Shown one piece after another: positions 1 through 11,782 of a stretch of DNA of 64,000 nucleotides (position 1 is the stretch's first letter; each line of letters begins with the position of its first letter). Under the pieces are notes generated by a model. That model was not told the origin of the DNA, ran no database searches, and saw only the letters and a program-made list of their open reading frames with translations. Where the stretch lies: assembly GCA_903813345.2 (NCBI GenBank), contig CAIIXF020000008.1, positions 26,208,822 to 26,272,821 of the forward strand, in the 5' to 3' direction. The translations under genes were made by a program, and so were the position numbers. The DNA is from Owenia fusiformis (Eukaryota > Annelida > Polychaeta > Sabellida > Oweniidae).

Positions 1-489
1 ACCCCTGACTAACCCGACATCTACAAAGCACACTGAACTTTATACATTGGCTTCAACAGGCTATAACATAAAATCAACTCAAACTTGCACCATTTCCTAA
101 TTATAATAACAACATGCTTCTTGGTGAACAACCACTACACATGCATGAATCACTGTGCATGTGCTTAGTTAAATTTAATATCAATCATCAAGCAGAATTA
201 TGTGAAACGATATTCCTAAACTTCATTCTTAACATTGAGGATTATATCACAAGGTAGGACTGACTTAATACGATGCCTCCATCTTATTTGCTAACATGAA
301 TGGTGATGTAACATTACCTACTATGACATATATAAGCACTTGGAGGACTATGGCACAATAACATATTGATGTAAGATGAAATTAATGTATCATATTAAGT
401 GTTCTTCCCAGCACTTGATGCTTTAATGCTGGAAAGACCACTGAATATGTAAAATGGCTACAGGTGTACATGTATAGGGATTCACTCAC
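1..489 (-). other. Intron of the PAK-like gene, left window edge
   Basis: This is the start of the intron that follows the linker exon: the GTGAGT donor is read on the minus strand from 489 down. I see no further exon in it. The kinase-domain exons expected next would lie to the left of the window. Confidence 0.7.
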
Positions 490-1317
490 CCTATCATATT
501 GCTGGGAGGCTGGGTAACGTGCCCCTTCAGGGAATCTCTGGCCCCCATCTGGCATGTCATGTGGGGAGCGGGGAGGTTGTCGTTGGCGCTCTAGGGTTGA
601 CATATTTGGATTGTTGCCATTTACGTTTGGTCCCCCTGGAATGGGGTATGGGTAGCCTTCCCTGGGGCTACGTGGTCCTTGTTGATTGGGAGGGAGGTTA
701 GAGCTTTGAGGTCCACTTCTAGGGTCATGGGGGTGAAGATCCCTGGGGGCTGTATTATAACGGGGGTCAGTGTGACGCTCTTGGGGACGATTATGATCCC
801 TTGGAAGAGAATTGTAGCTTTGATTGAATCTAGGATCAGCTTGATGACCTCTAGGATCACGTGGATCACGAGGGATATTTCTAGGATCATTTCTTGGATC
901 CTGTCTCGGATCCATCCTTTGATCCTGTCTGTCTATTCGGGGATCCTGTCTTGGATCTTGTCTCATTTGATCTCTTGGATCTCTGTGCTGTTGTCTTGGA
1001 TCATGGGGATCCATCCTTTGATCAATCCTTGAATCTCCTCTGGAGTAAGGATCATTATTGTAATTGTCCATATCCCTACGTTGAGGGTCCTGTCTGTAAG
1101 AATCATTTCTATTAGGATCCTGACCAAACCCTGATGGGGGTCTATTTTGTGACACTTCATGTTCGTCTAAAGACGGCATATTTGGTGACATTTCTTTGCG
1201 CATTCTGTGTTGTGTTGGGGGACTGGACCGTAAGGAGTTTGATCTGGCGACTGTCATACTACGGGGATCTTCAAATCCACCATTCATAGATGATGTAGAG
1301 GTACCACGTATAATTTG
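490..1317 (-). CDS. Group II p21-activated kinase (PAK4/5/6, Mbt-like), linker exon
   Basis: An internal coding exon of 828 nt (276 codons, phase 0 at both ends), bounded by an acceptor (TTTGTTTCAG) ending at 1318 and a donor (AGG/GTGAGT) at 489. It joins in frame to the CRIB exon at 2749. The first residues (QIIRGTS) match the place where vertebrate PAK4 reads TIVRGSK. The motif VARSNSLRSSPP matches the conserved VTRSNSLRRDSPP. Between them these fix the family. The middle of the exon is a low-complexity stretch rich in Asp, Pro, Arg and Gln, with about a dozen DPR tripeptides. The end is rich in proline. In group II PAKs this region is a disordered linker between the Cdc42-binding N-terminus and the C-terminal serine/threonine kinase. 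The kinase domain is not in the window, so which paralogue this is cannot be decided. The longer open frame beyond 490 is intron read-through. Confidence 0.9.
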
Positions 1318-1836
1318 CTGAAACAAAATCCAAACAATCGTAAAGACCAGTTTAATGAATTACAAATTACATCCATATAGACCACACATATTTCAATCAA
1401 CAATCAAAAATACCTTGTACATCACAACTTTTAAACAATAATTAGTTTACCAAATGAGATCCATCCCAAACCAACATTTTCTTCCTTCTTGATGTCATGT
1501 TAGATGTATAAAGGTTTTAATTGGTGCACTGTCACAACATCATGATGCCTCTTGATTATAAAGCAGAGATACATTAGCCAAGCACACACTATGTTCAGTA
1601 CAAGGCCTCCAGGCCCTCATGCCACAACATCCTTCAATGTTGCCATAAAACCTCAGGTCAATGTGCAATATACCAATTAAAACAAATGTTTGTTTACATT
1701 TGTTGAAGATAATAAATGACTGGAGATTATCATTATGAGACCCCTCATTTTAGTGTCTATAGACATTTAACTGAAGGATCTTTCAGTTTAATACCTACTG
1801 GGAATGGTGAGTGAGAGAAGAATAAAAATCTGTGAT

Positions 1837-1962
1837 ATTCAGCATCAATAAGATATTCAGCATCAATATGTTATTCAGCATCAATATGTTATTCAGCATC
1901 AATATGTTATTCAGCATCAATATGTTATTCAGCATCAATATGATATTCAGCATCAATATGTC
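1837..1962. repeat. 18-bp tandem repeat, 7 copies
   Basis: Seven head-to-tail units of ATTCAGCATCAATATGTT start at 1837, 1855, 1873, 1891, 1909, 1927 and 1945. The inner units are identical; the first and the last two differ at one or two bases. The array lies in the intron of the PAK-like gene and is likely polymorphic in copy number. Confidence 0.95.
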
Positions 1963-2597
1963 AATCACTACTTTTGAAATAATTACATTAAATGTATAAA
2001 GCCTGTTTTTTTAGTTTATCCCATAGATTTTAAGTATACATCTAAGATCTTTTCACATTATCATCCAATGCACAAGTGAACGATTTTTCAATTCAATGGT
2101 TCTCATTTTGAGAGACATGTGTCCAAGAAGTATTTGATGACACGATTTGAACAACTAAATAAGGCTTGGCTTTAGTATTTTTTGGAATGTTAACTTCAAT
2201 GTACAATCATCGAATGTCAAATCATTAAAAAAAACAATGAATTTCTCTGCAGGCTTCCAAGAGCTATTGTCACAAAAACATTTTTATGTACACCAGAGAC
2301 ACATCCACAAGATGTAGAATTGATATGTGTATTACAATAAATGTTAGCAGTAAATTATTTTATTTCTCATGGCAACCCACAACATACACCCTCCTAAATC
2401 AATGTGGTGGAAGACTGCAGCACAAAAATTACCTAGATCAAAAATATTGAAGGTAATTCAAAAAACAATAAATAATGATAGACTAAAATGAAATTTCAGT
2501 TTAGTTATAGTTCAGTTATAGTATTCATGATTTTTGCTTAATATTTTTAAAACTTTGAACTTACTGCATACCTATATTACCCATTTATGGTACACAT

Positions 2598-2731
2598 TAG
2601 GGAGTTTAAGCTTGCAATGTTTTTCACAACCTAAACGTGAAAGGAAAATATTTAAGCAATGCATTTGTATGGGTGATTGGTCATAAGTATAGGTTGGCGT
2701 TTCAATTTTATATGCAAGCTTAAACTCCCTA
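2598..2731. repeat. 19-bp inverted repeat (hairpin) next to a splice donor
   Basis: TAGGGAGTTTAAGCTTGCA at 2598-2616 is the exact reverse complement of 2713-2731. The arms enclose about 96 bp. On the minus strand the first arm begins 17 nt inside the intron, just after the CRIB-exon donor, so the pre-mRNA could fold here. It could also be a short foldback or MITE remnant. Confidence 0.8.
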
Positions 2732-2748
2732 TTAATACAAATACATAC

Positions 2749-2977
2749 CTTGTCCTGTCCTTGTAGTGCTACAGGTGTGACATAAGCAGGATCTACCATT
2801 GGTTTACGTCTTGTGGTATCAGCCTCCACAACACTGGCCCACTGTGGAGGTAGGCCAACATATTTATGTGAATTAGAGTCAAACCCTGTGTGGACTCTAT
2901 GTTCAAAGTCTTGAGGCAAGGATATCTCTGGCCGTTTCTTCTTTTTGCTTCCAAACATTGTGCCTTTTAATGTACCC
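2749..2977 (-). CDS. Group II p21-activated kinase, initiator and CRIB exon
   Basis: The exon runs from an acceptor (TTGTATTTTCAG) just above 2977 to the donor AAG/GTATGT. The likely initiator ATG is at 2958, leaving 19 nt of 5' sequence in the exon and 70 codons. The protein starts MFGSKKKKRPEIS, matching human PAK4 (MFGKRKKRVEIS). The lysine run corresponds to the basic region before the CRIB motif. The CRIB motif is ISLPQDFEHRVHTGFD (residues 12-27), with the conserved Ile-Ser-x-Pro, Phe, and two His of the Cdc42/Rac-binding core. RRKPMVDPAYVTPV (residues 50-63) matches the autoinhibitory pseudosubstrate region RPKPLVDPACITSI of PAK4. Group II PAKs act downstream of Cdc42 on actin and cell adhesion. 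The kinase domain is outside the window. The longer reading frame towards 2572 is intron read-through. Confidence 0.93.
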
Positions 2978-5900
2978 CTGAAAATACAATTAGATACAAT
3001 CAAAGTTTTGTTAAAAGAATGGTTTTAATTGTTTTACTATCCCAGAGAATGCTGTAAGTCTCATCATATATTCTACAAAGTCTACTCTAGCAACTTCGCA
3101 AATCTAAGCTGCAGAATACATTCCCTTTTTAAGATGCGTCTGGGGTTCAGTTTCCCCTAAAATAGTGAAAATATCATCAAATATCCTACCTACGAGTACA
3201 TTCAATTATCTATTTTTCATATTGCTCTCACTTTCATTGGTTCATTGGTTTTAGTTACTATTTCTTACCAATTTGTAAGCAAGTTCATTTGTTTCTAAAA
3301 CAGTTAAATCTAGTATGGTCTAAATTCACCCTATATAGCAACATTCCCTACAAAAATATATCTGGCAACTTCACTTCTACAGTATATGTAATCAAATCTG
3401 ACAAAGACAAAACAAGACAATTATTCATCCAAAGAATATAAGTTCAATCCTGAGATAGAGAGACTTGATGTACATGTAGGCAATTCAGTAGTTTTCTAAA
3501 TAAGGCACTGTGCTGTATTATATAGATTCAGGGCTAGGGTGGCATGTAAGCTATATTCCACATCTTGGCAGCAGGATGATTTGACCTCAGAAACAGTTAA
3601 CTCTTATAGTATTTGGGCTTGGCTCTGATTAATGCTAAAATAATGTGAACTTACAAAATCTATGAATATCTCATATTGAATCAACATATTCTAAAATTAC
3701 TGCAGTATAGATTTGGTGTCAAATATACGAAGAATACAAAATATGGGATGTCACCAATTAAGAAGAATAAGTGACATCTTCAAGTTGACTGACTCCACTG
3801 AACAACAATATGGACAAGACAAGCCACCAATGTGCTAGCGTGCTAGAATGTACATATAGGATGTGAAAGATATTGAATTTCACAAAATATGGCATGAAGT
3901 ATTTTCTCTTGTTACGACCTGCTGTTAGTATAAACTATTGGCAGTGCTTGCCATCATGTCATATGTCACACAAACAATATGATTTCAACACATATACATA
4001 GAGAACTAGATCGAGAAATCTTTAAAATTGATTTAATTAAATATAGAAGATACACACATTTCCAAAATTTCAGCATGTACTGATAACCTGATATTCCTTA
4101 AGATAGTAGAAAAGTATTTAGTTTAGCTAAAGGGGAACTGTGGTATGGTTAAAATAATATATCTTGCTATTCTCCATATACGAGCTTATATCATACTTAT
4201 AACAAAACTCTGCCATTATACAACAGAAACAAAAATCATATGCAATGTTCTCATTTTCCATAAAAAACATTCTGCTTCAATTCTTTCCAGAGAGTCATAA
4301 TCCTAAAGGGCTTTCCCTTGAACTGCTGAAAAGTAGTTTTATCACCCATCTATAAAATATAAACCCCCAGTAAAATGCAACACAAAGAACAGCTGTAGAA
4401 ACAAGATCATAAAACATGACATAAGATATGTGAGAGGTTAAAATACAAGTTGAAGGGATGTTTTACAATTTTACCATGTTCATGTGCAAGTGTTCTGTCT
4501 ATGATCACAATTTGAAAAATGTATTTCTAAGTGTCCAGACCACTGCCCTTGGCAATCATCAAAGGAAAAAGGAGTATGTATTCTCATGAATTACAAATAC
4601 ATGTATGGAGAAATACTTCAAAATAGCCTAAAACATATTTTTACAAAATATAATATCTAGTGTAAACTTGGATGTAAATTGGATCATATACAAATTATAT
4701 GCCATCTAAATTAAGTATCTAAGTAGCATCTTATGCAGCTCTTCAGTTTCAATTAATAATTTTTCACCAGAAAATGCCAACAGTATAAAATATTTAAGTT
4801 TCATTATTCCAGCTCCCTCACTTTTATTTAGGGGTTTTAATTCTCTATTATATCTATGAGCAAATCTCAAGCATTGTTTTTATGATTGGTAAATAAAGAT
4901 TGCAATTCCCGATAACTCACAGCTGCTGCAAAACTATTGAAGAAACAGTCATGTAATTTAGTATATACTAAATATGGCAAGTAAATGTTTTTCATAATTC
5001 AGAAATCCATATGTTCTATCCATGTTCCATCAGGAAGGCAAATTTAATAGTTAAAAGATACATGTTAAAAATTGATCTTCATGAAAATGAAAGCATTTGT
5101 GATGTACTTATATTGTGTAGCTCTTGTACATTTTGTAGTTTTCAATTCAACAGGTTTTACTACATCCATTCATCTTTTCATGAAAATATGTTTTCACACC
5201 TGTGAATCAAGAAATCTTGTAATTTTGCTGTAATAAAAAAAAGAACACTGAAAGGTATTTGATATTACATAGTTCAGCTGATACAGATCCTTCAGGTGTG
5301 ATGTTTGTTTATTTAGGGTTGTTTATGTTGTAAACAAAATTGAGTGCAACATTTGAACTGTGCATAACAAGATGGCATGGTATGTACAGCAGAGCATCAG
5401 TCATTTCCAAGGCCTTCAGAATATGATCAAAAATAGACATAACAAATCTGAACAATATTTTATTCAGAATACAATATACATGTAGATGAAATAAGAATTC
5501 TTGGGATTAAGATGTAAGAGTAAACAAAAAAAAGAAGAGTAAAGATGAACATAAATGAGGTTCAACATATTGGGATTATAATGGGTTGTATTTTCTGTAT
5601 GCTTCTGAAAATTCTTGTATGTTGCTTTAAACTCATATGTTTTGCCCTTTCAATTATCTAAAATTTTATTCTTTCCAAATTTAGTTTTCCTTTGTTAGGC
5701 AGATATATGTGCCACTCAGCTTTTTACAACATAAATATGCATTTGAATGGTGAATGTCACATTCAAGTTTCTGGTAAAACATGGTAGCCTACATGTTAAA
5801 CAATGATGCAAATAAATTGAAAGCTGACCTAGCCTAAACCTATTGACGTAAACAGCCTGATAACTCCCATCATTAACAATTCAGGTCACACCAAAACCAT

Positions 5901-8015
5901 TATAACCTGACCCTAACTGCCAATTAGACTTGCCTCAAGTCCACATGATGAAGTTGAAATTGAAATTGGAGATGTATGAGTATACAAGTGAAAAACAATC
6001 TTATTTGTGCCCTTGTGCTATCAACAGTAAACATCTTTAATAAAGTGCATAGTTTTCTTACTGCCCATTTTGTAAGATGGGAACCCAGACGTGTACTCTG
6101 TTTCTCTTTTGCAGAAGAAAGACAAAGATGAAAAAGGCTAATAACACTAGTTTGAGCCATGTGAGTCAACATGAGTTAATACCTGCAGAATATTTTGATA
6201 AAACTTATAAAACTTCAAGTTATACATTGATACAAACTTGAACTATGTTCACCCTTTAAATATTTCCAACAAACACTTGGGGAAACACTCACTGATGTTG
6301 ATATATGTAGCATGATACAGTTAAACCTTGATTTGGGAATACCTCTACAATAAATAACTTTCCTACAGAAGCACTCTTTTTGAACACTATTCCATTCATT
6401 CAAATGTGAACACATCCTGAAAATATGAACACCTCATAATAAGAACACTTTTAAGAGAGAGAAGAGATATACCATCCTCGAGGAGCACAGAGCTCCAAAA
6501 TCCAGAAAATATTCTTGGTGAACGGATTCTGGACACGTGCTGAATAAAATGTTCACAAAGAAAGGTAGTTGTGTAGTGATATCTGCTGCTTAGTGAAGTG
6601 GGGTGCTTTGCTTGGGTCAGCTATTAACCTAGCAATTATCTCATTCTACTAGACTTTAATTAACATAGTTGATAAGAAAGTTAGATTGTTCGTGGAACCT
6701 TTACGAAAACCCAAACATCTTTTTCCTTCTCATTTTAGTCTAAATCTCTGTTTATTACATTTCCTACATTGGAAAGTAAAATATCTTCTATTTCAAGCTG
6801 CAAAGGAAAATGCTATTGATCTCATGATTTTCATTATAAATAGATGGCGGTAGCAGTTTTGACTGGACTAGAACAGCATTACTACAGTTTATTCCTAAAC
6901 ATTTCCAATATTACTAGGATGTAAAACTCCATTGGCATTCAACTTCATGATCTTGTTGACATGCAGATTCTGTTAAAACCGTATATAATTATCATCCTAA
7001 AACCTCATAAAAATGATTTCTACCCAATAAGAAATTTCTCTGAGTACAGACAGGACATATTTTACAAGTTCCAATCTTACATTAGTAAGTAAATCATATT
7101 GAAACAGGACTTATACAACTGGTTCCCACCATATATGGGAAATTAGGCAAGATTTCTTTGGCACTTTGTGTACAAACATTGAGTCCTGGCATTGCTCATT
7201 GCTTATTTGATTTGAAGTGATGACTCCATCCATGTATCACTCTCTACCTCTTGCCTATCAATAAAATGATATCACAGCTTTAACTGCTAGTTCATCATAG
7301 GTATCATATGCAATCATTTTAGTTTTGAGGTCAACAAAGATGGGTACTATATAAAGCAAAGATAGACCATCTAAAGATAAGTGAGTTATGGAGTCTGCAG
7401 CACAGATGTCTACCTGCTCTCATTATATACATCAATGTAACATATGAACACTGCAACACTTCATTAATCCAACTATATGTTCTGAATATTTACCTGTATA
7501 ATAGTTTCACCATCATTCATATTAGGATATCAGATCTACATGTAGAACATATTTTATCCACATGGCCCCTATACAGATATCAACAAATACTGTTAGACCT
7601 CAGTCTCAGACATTTATTAAAGGATGTTCAGCCCAGGGATCAATAAATTGTAGATGAATGTCTTGTATTAAGACTTTGAATCAGGGTGGTAGCTTAAATT
7701 CTAAGGCCAGGATACAAGACACGAGTCCATAAATAAGATTTTGTACAATGCAATTTCATATATACAATACAATTCCAATAGAATGTTTTGCAATTTTTCA
7801 CTCAGCTGGTCTGCCAACTTGAAATTATGAAATTGATTTAATACTTGGAAAAGTAAATTCAAACGTAATACACCATACTTCCATTCTACTGAATTATATA
7901 AAATCCTGGAAAAAAGGCAGTTTATTCAATTTTTGGGTGAAAATAGAGTATACAGGTCATTGCCATGATCATTTTCTTATGGGATGACATCACAAGTATA
8001 ATATAAGATTCTTAC
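2978..8015. other. Non-coding, probable PAK 5' intron or upstream DNA
   Basis: AT-rich sequence with only short open frames and no recognisable protein. A degraded fragment around 6315-6450 (CAGTTAAACCTTGA start, then repeated GAACAC words) resembles the TA-flanked element family at 50.5 kb. I see nothing else that I can name. Confidence 0.5.
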
Positions 8016-8068
8016 CCTGCATTGACAATTGGCTCCAGAATATTTTGAACTCTGACTGCAACCGCCAT
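8016..8068 (-). CDS. Candidate alternative first coding exon of the PAK-like gene
   Basis: On the minus strand an ATG at 8068 in a good context (AAAGAAATGGCGG, which is also a YY1-type promoter word) opens 17 codons, MAVAVRVQNILEPIVNA. It ends with two bases at a consensus donor, AGG/GTAAGA. Splicing to the acceptor at 2977 gives an in-frame join: the two bases plus one, then 18 nt without a stop, then ATG of MFGSKKKK. The result would be a PAK-like protein extended by 24 residues. The join has a one-in-three chance of being in frame by accident, no known PAK N-terminus resembles it, and no transcript evidence exists here. It could also be a first exon of another gene. Confidence 0.35.
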
Positions 8069-9883
8069 TTCTTTTAAATGACCTCCCAGATTTTAAAATC
8101 TTTTATCAAAATGTTTTAAATCCAAGTTGACTGCAAATATCCTTGATTATTTAACAACACGTACAGTGTATATCATCTGCCAGGATTTACTTGTATTTTG
8201 GCCATGATTGTCAAATATGTTCCAAAACTAACAAATATTGTGTCTTCTTATACCATATGTGTAAGTCGATCAGTCATTTGGAAGAATCTGAGTCTGGGGT
8301 TGTCTAAATAACCAAACTGGTATCAACAATATAGAGTTCACAAAGTTCACTTTCTTGGCGAAATGGAATATCAACTGTGAAAGGTATCCTTCAACAAAAT
8401 GGTATTCTTGCTTGTATAAGATATAAGACAAGATCATCTGAGATACACCTGCTTTGTCTGTATAAAATCAACCCTTTTTTACTTGGCTCGGCTCAATTTC
8501 TTAATACTATATGTATATTCAAATATGCTTCAGTTTGAAAATCTTGACAAAAACTTTGTTACACATGTCGTAAAACCCCAAAAATCCTTGTTGCTAAATG
8601 GTTGATTCAAATCATTTTTTTCTTTGTTTGTTATAATCTGTTTCACATGTCTTTATTTCCTATAGTGTTGTTACCATGTATGCAGTCTCCAAGTGATCTG
8701 GTTGCTGTTGTATGCCGCAGATGTTAGCTATGACTTCACCAAACTAAAAGATATCCCGACCCCCTCCCTTGTGCAGAATATTCATCTTTTTTCTTCAATT
8801 GTTGACAATATATTATCAAAGAGAAATTATCAAAATTATTGTGTGTTTTATTCTATCTTAGATATAATATACAAGGTACATATCTAGAATTTATTTCAAT
8901 TGATTTTCATATTTGCCAGATCAAAATGTGACTGCAAGGTAACATTGCTACCCTATAGCTGAAGGGTTCTTATCTCAAGTTGTAAGAATGTTTAGACATG
9001 GAACTAAGCTACAATCATTGAAAAGGAAAACTGCTACTGCCTGCATCCCAAAAAGCTGAAAATCTTACATTCAGAATTGACATGTTTCAACTTTCATCAA
9101 GTACTCAAATAATAAAATAACCTAAGTGCTTTTAATTGTAAGTGCTTGGAATTTCGTCAACACATTGGTTGGAAGTTCATGTTCCGTGTACATGTGTATA
9201 CTTCAACTACATGTAGCTGAAAGTACTGTACTTGGAAAAGATTACATTCACTCTTTATGGTTTTAATTGAAAAAAGAAATCATAAAAAAGTGAGTTTTCA
9301 GAGGAAAAAACTCTTACAACTGACCAGTCCATAATATTTGTTATCAGCAAACAATCCCACTGGGCCATTTTACGTTACTTCAAGCATGTAATTATTAGGC
9401 ATCTTATCAAACAACAAGAAAACATGCACAACACATTCTAATGTCTGTCCATATCAGTTCAGTATTATAAAATCTACCAGTTTCAATATCTCATGGTATT
9501 TTTACAGACATATTTTAAAAGAAGTTGACTAAATATGTCCATGGTAATTTTAAGAACAGTATTGGCTTTGAGCCAAATTCTCCCAAAACACTGGCTTGGG
9601 GCCAAGTTTTTGCTGAATTTACAGCCTGGTATCTTGCAGAGAAAAATAATGATGGTGCTGAAAATATATAGTGCTGTACTTGATGAGGACAAGATGCAAG
9701 CCAAAAGATACTTTACTTGACTGCTATTATTTTCTTCTGTTCTCCTCACCACGATAGGGTGGTCTTGCAAGTATGCTCCCCATCGAACATCTCTAATTAT
9801 CCAAGTTATGTTAGATAAAAGTCATTTCAAGTTTTGATGCAAAATTATAGGATTCTTACATTTGTCATACATTATACATGTAC
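8069..9883. other. No gene seen
   Basis: AT-rich sequence with scattered short open frames in both directions (for example near 8693 and 9483). None has a recognisable motif or splice-supported structure. Confidence 0.5.
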
Positions 9884-10150
9884 TAACATCTACTCCCCCT
9901 AAGACACCCTGTTGTGAAGTTTCTAGTGCCTTTAATTTCAGAAGATACAGCGAATAACATGAACAATCACTTGTTCGGACCGGTTGTGGAACTCACAACC
10001 AAAAACCATTTGTATTAACATCTACTCCCCGTGAGACACCCTGTTGTGAAGTTTCTAGTGCTTTTAATTTCGGAAGATACAGCAAATAACATGAATGTTT
10101 ATTAGGGCTTGGACCGGTTGTGGAACTCCCAACCGAAAACCATTTTGTTC
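9884..10150. repeat. 131-bp direct duplication with small hairpins
   Basis: Two adjacent copies begin TAACATCTACTCCCC at 9884 and 10015. They share most of their bases, including CACCCTGTTGTGAAGTTTCT and the word GGACCGGTTGTGGAACTC. In the first copy GGTTGTG and CACAACC form a 7-bp stem; in the second the stem has a mismatch. This looks like a local tandem duplication in non-coding DNA. Confidence 0.85.
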
Positions 10151-11600
10151 AAGAAACATCCGAAATTACCGAACTTCAACTTATGAGAGTCCATGAAACT
10201 GCACCTGATCAAACTGCTTCATAATTTTTATTTTCAATAAAAAAAATATAACCAATCTTACATGTTCCGTTGTAGTTGTTTACTTCCGGGTTTCCCAGAA
10301 TTCCTATGACCTTCATCCAGGTTTCATATAAATGGCAATGTTGCACCCCCCCTGGCTACATATATGAATATGATAAGGATTACATTTACCACAGTGACAC
10401 AAACACAGTGCCGGAACTAGTTGGGACAGTTAGCACATCATATGAGTTACAGCTAAATTAATATTCAATTAATCATTATATCTATTAATTATCATTATGC
10501 TATGTCATTAAACATATCTAATTATACCTAACAATATAATTGTACATAATTACTATCATTTATTCTATGATGGTATGATGTAAGCTTACTAGTAATTTTA
10601 AAAATATTCTAAGATTACAGTCAGTTTTCTATGCATGTCTAACTTTTAATAGCAAAAGTACTGGACAACAACACCTACTACTCTAAATACTAATAAAGAC
10701 TAAATAAAAAAAGTTCTGAAATTGTCAACGCATACTTTTATAACACTCTGACATTTGAAATCGGAATCCATATTTCTCTCGGATAACAGCAAACACAAGG
10801 TTAGTAAAAGATGGATTCCGGTTCCAAATGTCAGGATGTTGTTATCAGTAATTGATGTCCAATTCCAGCAAATATTAATACTGAATCAATCTTAGTGGTA
10901 CATAATATAGAACAAATGAATTCTGGGTGATATAGTTTTGCTAATACCAGTCCAAGTCTCCCATAACTTCTGAACATCTAATTGAGAGTTCTTCAATCTG
11001 ACCATAATTAAATCAACAGATATGATTAGACTTGCTCGAATAATATGATTAGAAATGCTAATTCAATTTTCTTAGGGAAAGTTATTTTCAAAAGGAACAT
11101 GACAAAAAGATGAAAATATAGGTATTCTGATTTTTCTAGATCTAGATATAGCTATTATTTGTATAGTATATTAACATTTTGCTTTTGGGCTATTTCTCCT
11201 ATAGTGCATTTTTCATGATGGATTATGTAATAGATTATGATATATTCTTTTGAAATATATGTAATATCACACATTTCCCAAGATACATGTTAATTTTCTG
11301 ACTGTAACATATATTTACTATTACTGTTATCTGTAGTTTATCCAATGAAGGTGTTCCCAGAGCAGACTTGTTGACTTAACATGGTAATCCCATTACCAAT
11401 GATGAAGATATGCAGAGATGATTTATTTACCCACTGATTAATGTGTTGAACCTTTGATTCATTAACTTCCACAAGAGTTAATTAACTCATAACATCTAAA
11501 AATCTTGGCCCTTTGGGTCTGAAATCTGTTCAGAAAGCTTATAAGATTTGACAATACTGTAATTTTTCTTATCCAAGAGGCATAATGCAGTAGTATTCTC
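10151..11600. other. No gene seen
   Basis: Non-coding, AT-rich. The open frame at 10276-10461 has no recognisable feature. There is an interrupted local inverted similarity near 10740-10840 (CTGACATTTGAAATCGGAATCC against GGATTCCGG...AAATGTCAG) that may be a foldback relic. Confidence 0.45.
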
Positions 11601-11782
11601 CAGGCCCTTAGCCAGCTTTTGCCAAGGGGGATTCACTTTTCAAAAAATTCCCGGGGGGTTTAAATTTGGCCAAAAATCATTTGAAAATTGCTCAGAATGG
11701 TTAAAAGCTGCATGATTTTAAAATAATTTTCTCAACCCTCCCTCCCGATCTCTGCCCCCCCCCCCCTCTGGCTGAAGGCCTG
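11601..11782. mobile_element. Decayed CAG...CTG MITE (same family as 26054-26272)
   Basis: The left end CAGGCCCTTAGCCAG and the right end CTGGCTGAAGGCCTG are inverted relative to each other. The body shares with the 26 kb copy the words TTGCCAAGGGGG, TTTGAAAA, CTGCATGATTTTAAAA and a C-rich right end. The flanking bases (TTCTC and ATCCT) no longer form a clear target duplication, so this is an older insertion. Confidence 0.75.

Larger units (their letters stand above)
1318..2748 (-). other. PAK-like intron between CRIB exon and linker exon
   Basis: A GT-AG intron of 1431 bp on the minus strand (donor AAG/GTATGT at 2748, acceptor CAG at 1318). It carries an 18-bp tandem repeat and a 19-bp inverted repeat, listed separately. 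Otherwise it is plain AT-rich sequence. Confidence 0.85.

Noticed and set aside
519-1160. Plus-strand and other minus-strand open frames over the PAK linker exon
   Set aside because: They are shadows of the conserved frame, which alone joins to the CRIB exon and has family motifs.
1837-1962. CRISPR array
   Set aside because: The 18-bp units are directly adjacent with no spacers, in an intron of an animal gene.
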